Part shown: positions 34,184 to 44,502 of the stretch, piece after piece
Layout: every line of letters begins with the position of its first letter
Position numbering within the stretch: position 1 is the stretch's first letter
Assembly (NCBI GenBank): GCA_031290495.1
Contig: JAITNL010000126.1
Coordinates: 1 to 44,618, forward strand
Length of the DNA: 44,618 nucleotides
From: Accumulibacter sp.
GTDB lineage: Bacteria > Pseudomonadota > Gammaproteobacteria > Burkholderiales > Rhodocyclaceae
Direction: 5' to 3'
Translations under genes and position numbers: made by a program
The notes under the pieces: model-generated
Told to the model about the DNA's origin: nothing
The model's database searches: none
Seen by the model: only the letters and a program-made list of their open reading frames with translations

Positions 34184-34557
34184 CCCGAAACCGCAAGCCA
34201 GGTTCCGCCAACATGATTTTCCCCCTTTGTCTCGTTCTCCGTTATTCCGGCAAAACCACGGTTCCTGTTCGTATGGGGCCAAGATGCCAGACACGGAGAT
34301 ATACAGAAAAAGCGGATATTGCTGTAGTATGGACAGCCGCGCGTGCCGGAACGGGCAAGATTTGTACCACGGCCCCTGAATCAATGTGTTCGGAGTGATA
34401 TTTGGCAGCTTTTCTCGACGTTTTTTCTGAGCGGCTTGTACATGGGGGTGTTGAACAAGCGAGGGACAAACAAGTCCAAGCCACTCAGTCACTTACACAA
34501 AAGGCGAATGCGAGTTCGCCTTTTGTGTTGCGGTTTCAATCTCTAACGAATTAGCGG
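34184..34557. other. intergenic region upstream of ppiD
   Basis: No gene is supported in these 374 bases apart from the hairpin at 34495-34528. In many betaproteobacteria hupB precedes ppiD; here it is not present. Confidence 0.4.
34495..34528. terminator. strong 14-bp hairpin upstream of ppiD
   Basis: ACACAAAAGGCGAA, loop TGCGAG, TTCGCCTTTTGTGT. Perfect arms with A/T-rich ends, usable as a bidirectional terminator. It lies about 30 bases before ppiD, so the ppiD promoter is either nearly absent or overlaps it. Confidence 0.7.
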
Positions 34558-36471
34558 ATGACCATCATGTTTGACGCCGTACGCAACAACAAGCGAATTG
34601 TTCAGGTTTTTCTTGGGCTGATCACCTTGCCTTTTGCTTTCTGGGGCATCGAATCCTATATGGGTAATCTCGGCGCGGGTAACGATCTCGCCAGTGTGGG
34701 GGATACCAAAATCAGTTATCCCCAGTTCGAGCAGGCGCTGCGTGATCGCCAGGATCAGCTGCGCCAGTCGATGGGAGACCAATTCAAGCTGGAAATGATG
34801 AATGCGCCGCAAACGCGGCTGGGGATTCTCAACGACTTGATCAACCAGCGCCTGTTGTCGCTGGAAGTGGCGAGCAAGCGCCTGACGACCAGCGATCAGG
34901 AATTGCAGAATTACATCGCCAACATCCCGGCATTCCAGGAAAACGGCACGTTCTCGCAGCCGCGCTACGAGGCCAAGCAACGCGCGCGGGGGATGTCTCC
35001 GGAGCAATTCGAGGCGCGTGCGCGCCAGGAGTTGACCTTGCGGCAGCTGATTGGAGCGGTCGACACCTCGGCTTTCGTGTCTTCGACGCAGGCCGAGGCG
35101 CTGTTGCGCATCCAGACCGAGGAGCGCAAGTTCAACGAGTTTACGTTCGCCACCGCTCCGTTCGCGGAAAAACTGACGATCACGCCGGAAACCGCGCGCA
35201 AGTTCTACGACGAGAACCAGAAACGCTTCGAGGTACCGGAGCAGGTCAAGGTCGAGTACATCGTCCTGTCGCTTGACGCCCTGATGTCGCAAGTGACGGT
35301 GAGCGAGACCGAGATCGCGGTGTGGTACGACGGCCATCTGGATCGCTATCAGCGGCCCGAGGAGCGGCGCGCCAGTCATATCCTGATCATGCCTGACGGC
35401 GATGGCGGCAAGGAAAAAGCCAAGACCCAGGCCGAAGCGGTGCTGAAGGAAGTTCGGGAAAATCCGTCGCGCTTTGCCGACCTGGCCAAACAACATTCGC
35501 GGGATCCAGGATCGGCGGAAAAGGGCGGCGATCTGGGCTTTTTCAGCCGCGGCATGATGGTCAAGCCGTTCGACGACGCGGTATTCGGCCTGAAAAATGA
35601 AGCAATCTCCGGGTTGGTGGAAACGGAGTACGGCTATCACATCATCAAGGTCACCGCGATCCGGGAGCTTGAACAAAAACCGTTGCGGGAAGTCAGCGCC
35701 GAGATCGCGGACGAATTGAAACGGCAGACGGCGTCCCGCCAGTTCGCCGAAGCGGCGGAGACTTTCAGCAATATGGTCTATGAAGAGTCCGACAGTCTGC
35801 AACCGGCGGCCGCCCGGTTCAGGCTGAAAATCGAACAGACCGATTGGCTGCCGAAAAACGCTGGCCCACAGGCGCGGGCGGCGCTGGGTCCGCTGGACAA
35901 CGACAAGGTGCTGGCGGCGCTCTTCTCCGAGGACGCCATCAAAAACAGACGTAACACCGAAGCGCTCGAAGTTGCCTCGAATACCCTGCTGTCGGCGCGC
36001 GTGACCGAACATGCCGCGGCGGCACTGCATCCGTTCGACGCGGTCAAGGACGGTATCGAACAAACCCTGAAGAATGACGAGGCGGTAAAACAGGCCGCGA
36101 GCGCCGGTGAAGCGCGTCTGGCGGAACTCCAAAAAGGCGAAGATCAGGTCGCGTGGTCGGAAACGCGCGTCCTGTCGCGCCAGCAGGCACGGCAATCACC
36201 ATTGCCGGCGGCGGCTCTGCAAGCCATTTTCAAGGCCGATGCGCGGAAGCTGCCGGCCTATGCCGGCGTTAACGTGGGCGACGGCTACGCGCTGTTCAGA
36301 ATCACCGAAGTCGCGCGGCCAGATAAAATCGACGAGGATCAGCTCAACGCGCTCAAAAACGAGTACGCGAACCTCGTCGCGCAGGAAGACCTCTCGGTTT
36401 ATCTGGCGAGTCTGCGTTCCCGTTGCAAGATCGATATCAATCGCTCCTTGCTGGAGAACCGGGAACGTTAG
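34558..36471 (+). CDS. ppiD: periplasmic folding chaperone / peptidyl-prolyl isomerase PpiD
   Basis: A 637-aa SurA-N/PpiC protein anchored by one N-terminal membrane helix (RIVQVFLGLITLPFAFWGIESY, about residues 12-33). The N-terminal chaperone domain (about 40-240) is followed by a parvulin domain (about 270-370: ASHILIMPDG, FADLAKQHSRDPGSAEKGGDLGFFSRGMMVKPF, SGLVETEYGYHIIKV) and a C-terminal helical part. It helps outer membrane proteins leaving the Sec translocon. Typical PpiD length. Confidence 0.93.
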   Translation: MTIMFDAVRNNKRIVQVFLGLITLPFAFWGIESYMGNLGAGNDLASVGDTKISYPQFEQALRDRQDQLRQSMGDQFKLEMMNAPQTRLGILNDLINQRLLSLEVASKRLTTSDQELQNYIANIPAFQENGTFSQPRYEAKQRARGMSPEQFEARARQELTLRQLIGAVDTSAFVSSTQAEALLRIQTEERKFNEFTFATAPFAEKLTITPETARKFYDENQKRFEVPEQVKVEYIVLSLDALMSQVTVSETEIAVWYDGHLDRYQRPEERRASHILIMPDGDGGKEKAKTQAEAVLKEVRENPSRFADLAKQHSRDPGSAEKGGDLGFFSRGMMVKPFDDAVFGLKNEAISGLVETEYGYHIIKVTAIRELEQKPLREVSAEIADELKRQTASRQFAEAAETFSNMVYEESDSLQPAAARFRLKIEQTDWLPKNAGPQARAALGPLDNDKVLAALFSEDAIKNRRNTEALEVASNTLLSARVTEHAAAALHPFDAVKDGIEQTLKNDEAVKQAASAGEARLAELQKGEDQVAWSETRVLSRQQARQSPLPAAALQAIFKADARKLPAYAGVNVGDGYALFRITEVARPDKIDEDQLNALKNEYANLVAQEDLSVYLASLRSRCKIDINRSLLENRER

Positions 36472-36698
36472 GCTGGTGATGACTTCCGGCGAATGAGTCA
36501 CCTGTGGAACCGTCCCGCTGCAATACGAAATCGCCATACCCAAGGAAAACCACCATGCCCGGCGAACACCGGGGCGACCTGCAGTAACCCGCCGATGCCC
36601 AGCTTGAACAACTGACGCGGGAAGTCATGGTGGGCAGGGCGCGGGCGGTTGTTGCTGACAAGGCGTTTTGGGAAATAATTGTTATAACCATAATACAA

Positions 36699-36748
36699 AT
36701 CCGAACCCCTCGCCCACCGGCATTGGCGGTGAACGGCAGGGTTCGGAT
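36699..36748 (-). terminator. hairpin after tRNA-Asp
   Basis: ATCCGAACCC (36699-36708) and GGGTTCGGAT (36739-36748) form perfect outer arms around an inner CACCG/CGGTG stem. On the minus strand the hairpin is followed by TTTGTATT. Confidence 0.55.
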
Positions 36749-36759
36749 TCGATAAACAG

Positions 36760-36836
36760 TGGCGGAGTGGACGGGACTCGAACCCGCGACCCCCGACGTG
36801 ACAGGCCGGTATTCTAACCAACTGAACTACCACTCC
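36760..36836 (-). tRNA. tRNA-Asp (anticodon GTC)
   Basis: Minus-strand cloverleaf: acceptor GGAGTGG/CCACTCC, D-arm AGTTCAGTTGGTTAGAAT, anticodon loop CTGTCAC (GTC), T-arm CGGGTTCGAGTCCCG, discriminator G and encoded CCA. Confidence 0.95.
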
Positions 36837-37052
36837 ACAATTTCGCAATTTCGCGGCGCGTACAAAAACATACGCCGGTATTGCAAAAGCGGCAAAAGCG
36901 GCAAAAGCAAAAGCCAAAACTTGTCAGAAAACGCGCGCATTCTATCACAATGCCCTCGATAAGCGGCGCGTTTACGCCGCTCGCCATGTCTCGCGCGGGA
37001 TACGCTGCAAGATGGATTTACGCGCTGTACGCTTCAAAGCGGATGCGCCGCC

Positions 37053-38432
37053 TTACCACGGAATCGTCAGCAGCACTTTCAGGTCGCGCTCATCCTGAAA
37101 CAGATTCTTGTATCCGTCCCAACTCGGAAGGTGTGTGCCGTTGTCGTAGCGCGTGTAATGCAGGCTCAGGCGGGTGTCTTTCAAAGTCCCAGAGAGTACG
37201 CGATAGCTCGTGTCGATCGACCAGGCGCGTTCTTTCAGGGTTTCGGAGACGCCACGCACCCGCCCGTTCCAGCCGCGCGCGGCGGAGACGCCGACGCTGA
37301 CGCCCGGCCATCCACAATCGTTCAGGGCGCGGGAAAGACCGACGAAGATCGCGCTTTCGCGGTTGTGGTTCCAGTCCGAATGGTGATCCCACCACGGCTC
37401 ATACGCACCTTTCGCGCCGCCGTACCAGCCGGACAGACGGTAAACGAAATAGCCCAGATGGTCTGCGGTGGAGGTCGGCGCGCGGGTGTGGGTAAATTCC
37501 GCTTTGAACGTGTAGGGAGCAAATTCCCGCGAGAAGGAAAGAGCGTGCTGCCACGCCTTGCCGCCCGCGTAAAGGTCGTTGGCACCGCTGCTGGCGCGGT
37601 CGCCCATGACGTACAGGTGGTAACTCGCGCGGTGCCCGTCGCGGTCGTAATTGAATTTCAGATGCGCGCTGCGTAAATAGCCAGGCGCTTCGCCGTAAGC
37701 GGCCTCGGCGGTGACGCCTGGCGTCATGGTATAACGCGCGCCGAGCGACCAGAGGTGGCCGGTGTCGTGCTTTTCACCGTCGAGGAACGCGTAGGTGTGG
37801 CGGTACCAGGGGGCTTTGTAACGGGTGACATACGCGCCGGCCACGGACAGCGAACCGTACTCGAAACCGCCTTCCCCGCCCGAATAGGTCCCCGGCATCA
37901 ATGACCAGTTGACGCCCAGTACGCCGGGGCCTTCCGGCTGGAAGTAGCCGAGTTTGCCCCACCAGCGGCCGCTGTCCGTTATCCGTTGCGCTTTCAGATG
38001 CGCGCGATAGAGCGAAAAGCCGTCGCGCGCGTCGCGTTTCGACCAGTCGGCCGACCAAGGGTTTTGCCACGGGAAAAAATTGATTTCGTGATCGGGAGCG
38101 CCTGCGCCGTTGGCCAGATCGGCGGTTCCAAAAATGCCAGCCTCAAGCCCCAGCGTGTTGCCCAGCGCATACGGCGTGCTCAGATGGATTTCGCTTTGCA
38201 GGGAGCGGTGATGCAGATTGCTGCCGAAGCGATCTTCATCGACCCGATAGCGTTCGCGATGACGCTGGAAATACATTACGCTGCCGCCGACTTCCGCGTC
38301 TTTCAGCGCTTGCCACAGCGTGCCGGGGGGAGCTGTCTGCGCCCGTGCCGACGTCATCGGCAGGAGGATGACAAATAGCGTCAGGGCGCTCGCTGAAAAC
38401 CAGCCTGATTTGACACCAACACCGTATTTCAT
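37053..38432 (-). CDS. OprD/chitoporin-like outer membrane porin
   Basis: A 459-aa protein with a signal peptide (about residues 1-31, ending SARA-QT) and a beta-barrel pattern, with many alternating aromatic strands and a final aromatic residue (LTIPW) as expected for outer membrane barrels. Motifs such as GKLGYFQPEGPGVLGVNWSLMPGTYSG and NHNRESAIFVGL resemble the OprD/ChiP porin group. The ATG at 38432 overlaps the stop of the PTS-EIIC/EAL gene by four bases (ATGA). The partner suggests that it admits an oligosaccharide, perhaps chitobiose-like. Confidence 0.8.
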   Translation of the reverse strand: MKYGVGVKSGWFSASALTLFVILLPMTSARAQTAPPGTLWQALKDAEVGGSVMYFQRHRERYRVDEDRFGSNLHHRSLQSEIHLSTPYALGNTLGLEAGIFGTADLANGAGAPDHEINFFPWQNPWSADWSKRDARDGFSLYRAHLKAQRITDSGRWWGKLGYFQPEGPGVLGVNWSLMPGTYSGGEGGFEYGSLSVAGAYVTRYKAPWYRHTYAFLDGEKHDTGHLWSLGARYTMTPGVTAEAAYGEAPGYLRSAHLKFNYDRDGHRASYHLYVMGDRASSGANDLYAGGKAWQHALSFSREFAPYTFKAEFTHTRAPTSTADHLGYFVYRLSGWYGGAKGAYEPWWDHHSDWNHNRESAIFVGLSRALNDCGWPGVSVGVSAARGWNGRVRGVSETLKERAWSIDTSYRVLSGTLKDTRLSLHYTRYDNGTHLPSWDGYKNLFQDERDLKVLLTIPW

Positions 38433-40618
38433 GTTGTCCCCGCGTCCTGATCTGCCGACGCATCGCGCTCTTGTTCCCGCGCGTCGGCGGCGGCGTTCAT
38501 CCCCAGGGCATAGGCCAGCATGTTGTCGCCGCGCAGCGGCGGGCTGTAAAAATACCCTTGAAAAATGTGACAGCCCAGCGTGTGCAGACAGTCGATCTGC
38601 TCCTGGTTCTCGACAAATTCGACCACGATCTTGATTTCCAGCGCGCGGCACAACTCGACGATGGTGGCGATGACTTCCGCGCTGATTTTGCTGCTGGCGA
38701 CATCCTTGCTCAACACCTTGTCGATTTTCAGCACATTGACCGGGAAATACTTGAGATAGACGAGCGAGCTGTGGCCCATGCCGAAATCGTCGATGGAAAT
38801 GGCGAAGCCCAGTTCGTGCAGACGGGTCAGAATCCGGTTGTGCATCGCGTCCGGGTCGAGCGCGACGGATTCGGTGACTTCGATGCCGATCATCGGCCGG
38901 GACAGATGATGGTGATCCCGGCACCGCGCTATCTTTTCCGGCAGATTCTCGTCGTCGAGCTGCCGCGCGGACACATTGACCGAAGTCTTGAAGTCCGCGC
39001 TCAGCCCCTCCGTCTGCCAGCGTGCGCGCTCGGCGCAAGCCTCGTTGAGCACCCACAATCCCAAGGTCCGGATAAATTCGCCATCCTCGGAAATGGCGAC
39101 GATCACCGGCGCGGGAACCGGCCCGAACACCGGATGCCGCCAGCGCACCAGCGCCTCGGCGCCGACCACCCGACGGGTGCGTCCATCGACCAGCGGCTGA
39201 TATTCCAGATACAGGCCATCGCCCGTTTCCATCGCGATTTCCAGTTCGTGCGCGAGATTGCGCGCCAGCGCGCCCACTTCATCGTCCCGGTCAAGACATT
39301 TTTTGCCCGAAGGTCCGACGCTGTTGTTGCACGCGATCTCCATCAATTTTCGCCGCGCCTCGTTTTGCCGCTCGGTCTTGAGTCGGTCGGAAATTTTGAC
39401 GAAAGGCATATAAATGAGCGTGCCAAGCGTCAGGTTGAAGACTTGCAGGAAGACGCCCGCCACGGACTGTGTGGCGACAAATCCACCCAGCAATGGCGGC
39501 GTCGTCCATTCCGGCGCCAGCGTCGGCAAGGGCACGAACCCCCAACGGATGGCCAGAAAACTGACCAGCGTGAGGATGATCGGCGTCAGCAGGAAAGGCA
39601 CGAGAAACACGGGATTCAAAATGACCGGCAGGCCAAAAAGCACGATTTCGTTGATGTTGAACAGCCCCGGCACGATTGAAATCTTGGCCATCCGGCGGCT
39701 GCTGTGATTGCGGCTGGCGATGAGAATGGCCGCCAGGAGGCAGATCGACGTTCCCGCGCCGCCCATGAACACGAAAATATCGAGAAAATTCTTGGTGACG
39801 ATATAGGGCGCCGACAAACCTTGCGCCTGCGCCGCCAGATTGGCCTGCGTCGCCGCCTCGAAAATATCGTGCGTCGCGGGATCCAGCAGGTTGGGGCCAT
39901 GCAATCCGAAAAACCAGCACAAATGCGTGGCGAACACATAGACGACGCCGCTGCCCAGCAAGCTGTGGAAAAGCCCGAACTGGAAGGGAAACAGCACCAG
40001 TTCGCGGATGGCTTCATGCACGGACACGCCAAACACCGCGCGAAACCCGATGCCGACGACGGCAAACACGAACAGGGCCGCCAAACCCGCGATCAGGTTG
40101 GCGAAGGCTTGCGGCGCGGAGTCCATGCCTTCCGAGTAAATCTGCATTTGCAGCGCCTTGACGGTCACCAGACGCAGAAAGAGCCGGGTCGCCGCGACGC
40201 TCGCCAGAATGCCGACAAACAGCCCTTGCACGCCCATGTGGCCGAGGATGTCTTCCGGCGGCAGCAGGATCGCGAACGCGCCGAATGCCACCATTCCCGC
40301 CATCGCGGGGCTGACCGGCGCGAGCGGATTTTCCCGATTGTGGGCAAGCACCAGGTTGTAAGCGATGCCAATTGTCATCGGCAGCGACAATAGGCCGAAA
40401 CTCCCTTGCCAGATCAGGGCAAACAAACCCTGCCGCCAGTTCACGCCAAACAGCGTCTGCATGGCGGCTTGATAGGCGGGAAACGGCAGATTGTTGCAGA
40501 GCACGGCCAAGGCCCCCGCCACCACCAGCGGCAGACAGAGCAAAAAGCCATTGCGAATGGCGTGCATCGTGGAACTGACGGCCCAGGTCTGGGTCATCCA
40601 GACATAAAATTTTTCCAT
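38429..40618 (-). CDS. PTS EIIC (cellobiose/chitobiose family) fused to EAL phosphodiesterase
   Basis: A 729-aa membrane protein. Residues about 1-430 are a PTS EIIC domain of the lactose/cellobiose/diacetylchitobiose family: start MEKFYVWMTQTW, then STMHAIRNGFLLCLPLVVAGA, FGLHG and NINEIVLFGLPVILNP, where the sugar-binding His and Glu of ChbC-type transporters are kept. Residues about 465-715 are an EAL domain with AEALVRW (near 488), NVSARQL, IGIEVTES, IDDFGMGHSS, LKIDK and VVEFVENQEQ, so the c-di-GMP-hydrolysing residues appear intact. No EIIA or EIIB is encoded nearby. Starts at 40672 or 40738 are less likely. Confidence 0.88.
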   Translation of the reverse strand: MEKFYVWMTQTWAVSSTMHAIRNGFLLCLPLVVAGALAVLCNNLPFPAYQAAMQTLFGVNWRQGLFALIWQGSFGLLSLPMTIGIAYNLVLAHNRENPLAPVSPAMAGMVAFGAFAILLPPEDILGHMGVQGLFVGILASVAATRLFLRLVTVKALQMQIYSEGMDSAPQAFANLIAGLAALFVFAVVGIGFRAVFGVSVHEAIRELVLFPFQFGLFHSLLGSGVVYVFATHLCWFFGLHGPNLLDPATHDIFEAATQANLAAQAQGLSAPYIVTKNFLDIFVFMGGAGTSICLLAAILIASRNHSSRRMAKISIVPGLFNINEIVLFGLPVILNPVFLVPFLLTPIILTLVSFLAIRWGFVPLPTLAPEWTTPPLLGGFVATQSVAGVFLQVFNLTLGTLIYMPFVKISDRLKTERQNEARRKLMEIACNNSVGPSGKKCLDRDDEVGALARNLAHELEIAMETGDGLYLEYQPLVDGRTRRVVGAEALVRWRHPVFGPVPAPVIVAISEDGEFIRTLGLWVLNEACAERARWQTEGLSADFKTSVNVSARQLDDENLPEKIARCRDHHHLSRPMIGIEVTESVALDPDAMHNRILTRLHELGFAISIDDFGMGHSSLVYLKYFPVNVLKIDKVLSKDVASSKISAEVIATIVELCRALEIKIVVEFVENQEQIDCLHTLGCHIFQGYFYSPPLRGDNMLAYALGMNAAADAREQERDASADQDAGTT

Positions 40619-40973
40619 AAGGCGGCTGGAATATGCCAGACGCAATGAGTGCGATGCAGAGATAGGGGGCATAACACGCTCGCTCTTTATCCTGTACCCG
40701 TGGAGCAAATAATGGTATGAGCGAAACAGTCGCCCCAAGTCACATCCACACGCTTTGCCGATCCAACGGTTACATTGTCACAAGATGCCGACGGGTTAGA
40801 ACCGCCGACGCTGAACATTATTGACCCCGCCTCGGCGTCGATGGTTCAAAATCTCCAAGGCGGGCCAATCCAAAAGTCCGCGGCAGCCGCGGCATTGTTT
40901 GTGATGTTTCTGATGTTTCGCTGGCCTGGTCATACGGAAGTTTCCGGGAAAGTGGAATTGGATTACAAACGGA
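40619..40973. other. intergenic region
   Basis: No convincing gene is seen in these 355 bases. A short frame at 40775-41083 overlaps aroC antisense and has no support. Confidence 0.5.
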
Positions 40974-42101
40974 TTACAAACGGCTATCGCCGCGCGGCGC
41001 CGGTTTTACGGGCAAGCCGATTTTCGGCGTCTGGCAATCCACGTCCGCGCACTGCGCGCGATGCCTCAAGGCATGGTCGATGAGCACCAGCGCGAGCATC
41101 GCTTCGGCGATTGGCACAGCCCGAATGCCCACGCAAGGGTCATGACGCCCGCGCGTTTCCACCACCACCGGCTGCCCTTGCGCGTCGATCGAGCGGCGCG
41201 GCAGACGGATGCTCGACGTTGGCTTGACGGCCAGACGGACGACAATTTCCTGGCCGGTGGAAATTCCGCCGAGTACCCCGCCGGCATGGTTGGAAAGAAA
41301 GCCTTCCGGGGTCATTTCGTCGCCGTGTGCGCTGCCTTTCTGGGTAACGCAGGCGAATCCGTCGCCGATTTCCACTCCCTTGACGGCGTTGATCCCCATC
41401 ATCGCGTAAACGATGCCGGCGTCCAGGCGGTCGAAAACCGGCTCGCCCCAGCCGGGAGGAACGCCGCGCGCCGCCACGCCGATCTTCGCGCCGACCGAGT
41501 CGCCCGATTCGCGCAAGGCGTCGATGTAGTCTTCAAGCTCCGGTACGATTGCCGCGTTCGGCGCGAAGAAGGGGTTTTCGTCGATCCGCGCGGGGTCGAT
41601 AAAAGGGATTTCGATTGTCCCAAGCTGGCTCATCCAGCCCTGGATGGTCACGCCGTAACGCGCCTTGAGCCATTTGCGCGCAATCGCGCCCGCCGCCACG
41701 CGCGCCGCCGTTTCGCGCGCGCTGGAACGCCCGCCGCCGCGATAATCGCGAAAACCGTATTTTTGCGTACAAACGTAGTCGGCGTGCCCTGGGCGGAAGG
41801 TCTGGGCAATGTTTCCGTAATCCTCGCTGTGTTGATCCTGATTGCGGATCAGCAGACCGATTGGCGTCCCCGTCGTTTTTCCCTCGAACACGCCGGAAAG
41901 AATCTCGACCGTATCCGGTTCGCGGCGCTGCGTCACGTGCCGCGAAGTTCCCGGCTTGCGCCGGTCGAGTTCCGTCTGGATGTCCGCCGCGCGCAGATCG
42001 AGTCCCGGCGGGCAGCCATCCACCACACAGCCAATGGCCGGACCGTGCGATTCGCCGAAGGAAGTGACGGTGAATAAGGTTCCGAAGGTATTGCCAGCCA
42101 T
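40974..42101 (-). CDS. aroC: chorismate synthase
   Basis: Last step of the shikimate pathway: converts 5-enolpyruvylshikimate-3-phosphate to chorismate using reduced FMN. The 375-aa protein has [24 protein letters not shown] at the N-terminus, [25 protein letters not shown] and [23 protein letters not shown]. These are the known signature patterns. The C-terminus is slightly long (ends PAPRGDSRL). The ATG at 42101 is the family start. Confidence 0.97.
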   Translation of the reverse strand: MAGNTFGTLFTVTSFGESHGPAIGCVVDGCPPGLDLRAADIQTELDRRKPGTSRHVTQRREPDTVEILSGVFEGKTTGTPIGLLIRNQDQHSEDYGNIAQTFRPGHADYVCTQKYGFRDYRGGGRSSARETAARVAAGAIARKWLKARYGVTIQGWMSQLGTIEIPFIDPARIDENPFFAPNAAIVPELEDYIDALRESGDSVGAKIGVAARGVPPGWGEPVFDRLDAGIVYAMMGINAVKGVEIGDGFACVTQKGSAHGDEMTPEGFLSNHAGGVLGGISTGQEIVVRLAVKPTSSIRLPRRSIDAQGQPVVVETRGRHDPCVGIRAVPIAEAMLALVLIDHALRHRAQCADVDCQTPKIGLPVKPAPRGDSRL

Positions 42102-42679
42102 GATTTTCAGGTCACGATGAAATGAGCGGAAAGTCTAGCACAGAGGCATTCGACCTCGGTTATTCAGGATGTGCCATCTGTTTCCTGATGTCGTCCGTCG
42201 AGACGAAACTGCCTCCACGCGGGGATCCCAGGCTTGAAATTCCGAACCGGATTTCCACCATGTTCAGCCAACTCGCCGAGGTCGATAAGCGCCAGACCAC
42301 GTCTTTCGATACCACCGACTCTTGTGCCAACAGTGCTTCGTCTTCAAGACCTTCCAGCCGCTTGACCAGAAACCTGGTCTTCCAGCGTATCGCCGTCGTT
42401 TGACTGCTTCCGTTATCCAACGCAATGACAGGAAGATTTTTGACAGAATTTGTCGATGAACAATATAGACTGCGCCGCTGATTCGGGCGGTTCCCCGCGC
42501 GGGAATAGCGGATGGCCAAGGTCTATGTCCATTCATGGGAAGTAACGGACGCATTCCGGAAGCGAATGGTTGGGCTGATTTCGCGCCGACGCGTCCGGTG
42601 CGGCAAGATACGGGGTTCGGAAACTTCGCCGACGACATTCCGTTTTTAGTGAGCGGAAACGGTCGGCACGGGAGCGTGA
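42102..42679. other. interval with transposase remnant, upstream of cas3
   Basis: The only feature is the IS630-type remnant. There is no CRISPR array and no terminal inverted repeat that I can define. Confidence 0.5.
42160..42450 (-). pseudogene. IS630-family transposase remnant
   Basis: A minus-strand frame joins what looks like the N-terminal helix-turn-helix region (LDNGSSQTTAIRWKTRFLVKRLEGLEDE) directly to the C-terminal catalytic end (STSASWLNMVEIRFGI, then RGGSFVSTDDIRKQM). The ASWLN-E block is the hallmark of IS630 transposases around the third acidic residue. The central part with the first two catalytic Asp residues is missing. An internally deleted element remains. Confidence 0.65.
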
Positions 42680-44502
42680 ATGAAATTCTTCGCCCATTCG
42701 ACATCGAACCCGGATCGTTCCGACTGGCAGACGCTGGCGGAACATCTCCGGGCGGTAAGCGCGCTTGCCAGCAAGTTTGCCGCCATTTTCAACGCTGGAG
42801 AACTCGCGGCGGCGGCGGGGTTGCTGCACGACATCGGCAAGTGTACGGAGGACTTTCAGCGCCGCCTCGCCGGGGCGGCCTTGCGGGTGGATCACGCCAC
42901 GCGCGGAGCGAAGCTGGCGGTAGACAAGTATGGGCCGCCCGGGCATCTGCTGGCCTATGCCATCGCCGGACATCACGCCGGGCTGGCCGATGGTCTGGTC
43001 AGCGGAGATCGCGCCACGCGCACTACCTTGCACGATCGTTTGTGCGGCGAGGGGCTGCCGCCGTTGCTGGATGCCTGGCGGCAAGAGATCGACTTGCCGG
43101 AAAAGCTCGGCAATGTGAAGACATTCAACCGCGTGAAAGCGCGGCAGAGCTTCCAGCTCGCGTTTCTCGCGCGCATGTTGTTTTCATGTCTTGTCGATGC
43201 CGATTATCTCGACACCGAGGCGTTTTATGACCGGGTGGAAGGGCGCGATTCGGTGCGCGACGCAAAAGCGCCATCGCTTGAGACGTTGCGTAAACGGCTG
43301 AATGAGCATCTGGCCGGTTTTGCAGCGGATTCTGACGTCAATCGGATACGCGCAGGGATTCTCGAACATGTGCGGTAACAAGCGACGCTCGATCGCGGCT
43401 TGTTTTCGCTCACCGTGCCCACGGGGGGCGGCCAGACGCTGGCCTCGCTCGCTTTCGCGCTGGATCACGCGATCGAACACGGTCTGCGGCGGGTGATCTT
43501 CGTCATCCCATTTACCAGCATCGTCGAACAGAATGCCAAGGTATTTCGCGAAGCCCTGGGCGATCTGGGAAAGGCAGCGGTGCTGGAGCACCACAGCGCC
43601 TACATCGCGCCGCAACCGGCGCGCGACGATGCTGAACGCCATCAAGCAAGGGAAAAACTCCGGCTGGCGATGGAAAACTGGGACGCGCCTATCGTGGTCA
43701 CCACGGCGGTGCAGTTCTTCGAGAGTCTGTTCGCGGCGCGTTCATCGCAATGCCGCAAGCTGCACAACATCGCGGGCAGCGTGGTAATTCTTGACGAGGC
43801 GCAAACCTTGCCGATCAAGCTCCTGCGCCCGACGGTCGCCGCCATCGACGAACTGGCGCGCAATTACCGGACGAGCGTGGTGTTGTGCACCGCCACCCAA
43901 CCGGCGCTGCAAATGCCCGATCTCAAGGACGGCCTGGAAAACGTGCGAGAACTCGCGCCCGATCCGCCGACGCTCTTCGACAAGCTGAAACGGTCACGGT
44001 CCGCCACATTGGCACGCTCGACGACGATGCGTTGGCCGAACGTCTGCGCAACGCCGAACAGGTGCTGTGCATCGTAAACAACCGCCGCCACGCGCGCGCG
44101 CTCTATCAGGCGATAGCCGATTGGCCCGGTGCGCGCCATCTCACCACCCTGATGTGCGCCAGGCATCGCGGCAAGGTGCTGGATGAAATACGCAAAGACC
44201 TGAAAAGCGGTCGGCCATGCCGGCTGGTGTCGACTTCATTGATCGAGGCGGGTGTCGACGTGGATTTTCCGCTCGTGCTGCGTGCCGAGGCGGGGCTGGA
44301 TTCCATCGCCCAGGCGGCGGGGCGTTGCAACCGCGAGGGGAGGTTCAGCGCCTCTGACAGCGAAGTGCTGGTGTTTGCCGTCGCCAACGCCGATTGGAAA
44401 CCACTGTCTGAATTGAAGCAGTTCGCCCAAGCCGCCCAAGCGATCTTTCGTGACCACGGTGATGATCTGCTTGCGCCCGATGCGATCCGCGCGTATTTCC
44501 TA
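42680..44502 (+). pseudogene. cas3: cas3 helicase-nuclease, decayed (type I, I-C-like)
   Basis: The first part (42680-43378) is an HD nuclease with LLHDIGKCTEDFQ and AGHHAGL. A TAA at 43376-43378 interrupts the frame, which continues in the same frame into the helicase ([52 protein letters not shown]). Near 43990 one G seems lost, shifting to the frame that encodes [30 protein letters not shown] and QAAGRCNREG. The Walker A lysine is Gln (GGGQT). Homology stops after AIRAYF at about 44502. GGGAG precedes the ATG. Four independent lesions make it inactive. The I-C-like assignment is by overall sequence resemblance. Confidence 0.88.

Larger units (their letters stand above)
36472..37052. other. 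intergenic region with tRNA-Asp
   Basis: Apart from tRNA-Asp (36760-36836) and its terminator I see no gene. A short direct repeat of GGCAAAAGC near 36885-36910 lies upstream of the tRNA. Confidence 0.5.

Noticed and set aside
36540-36690. Possible short gene between ppiD and tRNA-Asp
   Set aside because: Frames on both strands are short or interrupted, with no ribosome binding site or recognisable motif.
40787-40812. T-arm-like sequence (GGCGG-TTCTAAC-CCGTC on the minus strand)
   Set aside because: The rest of a tRNA (acceptor, D-arm, anticodon arm) cannot be built around it. Treated as chance or a very old remnant.
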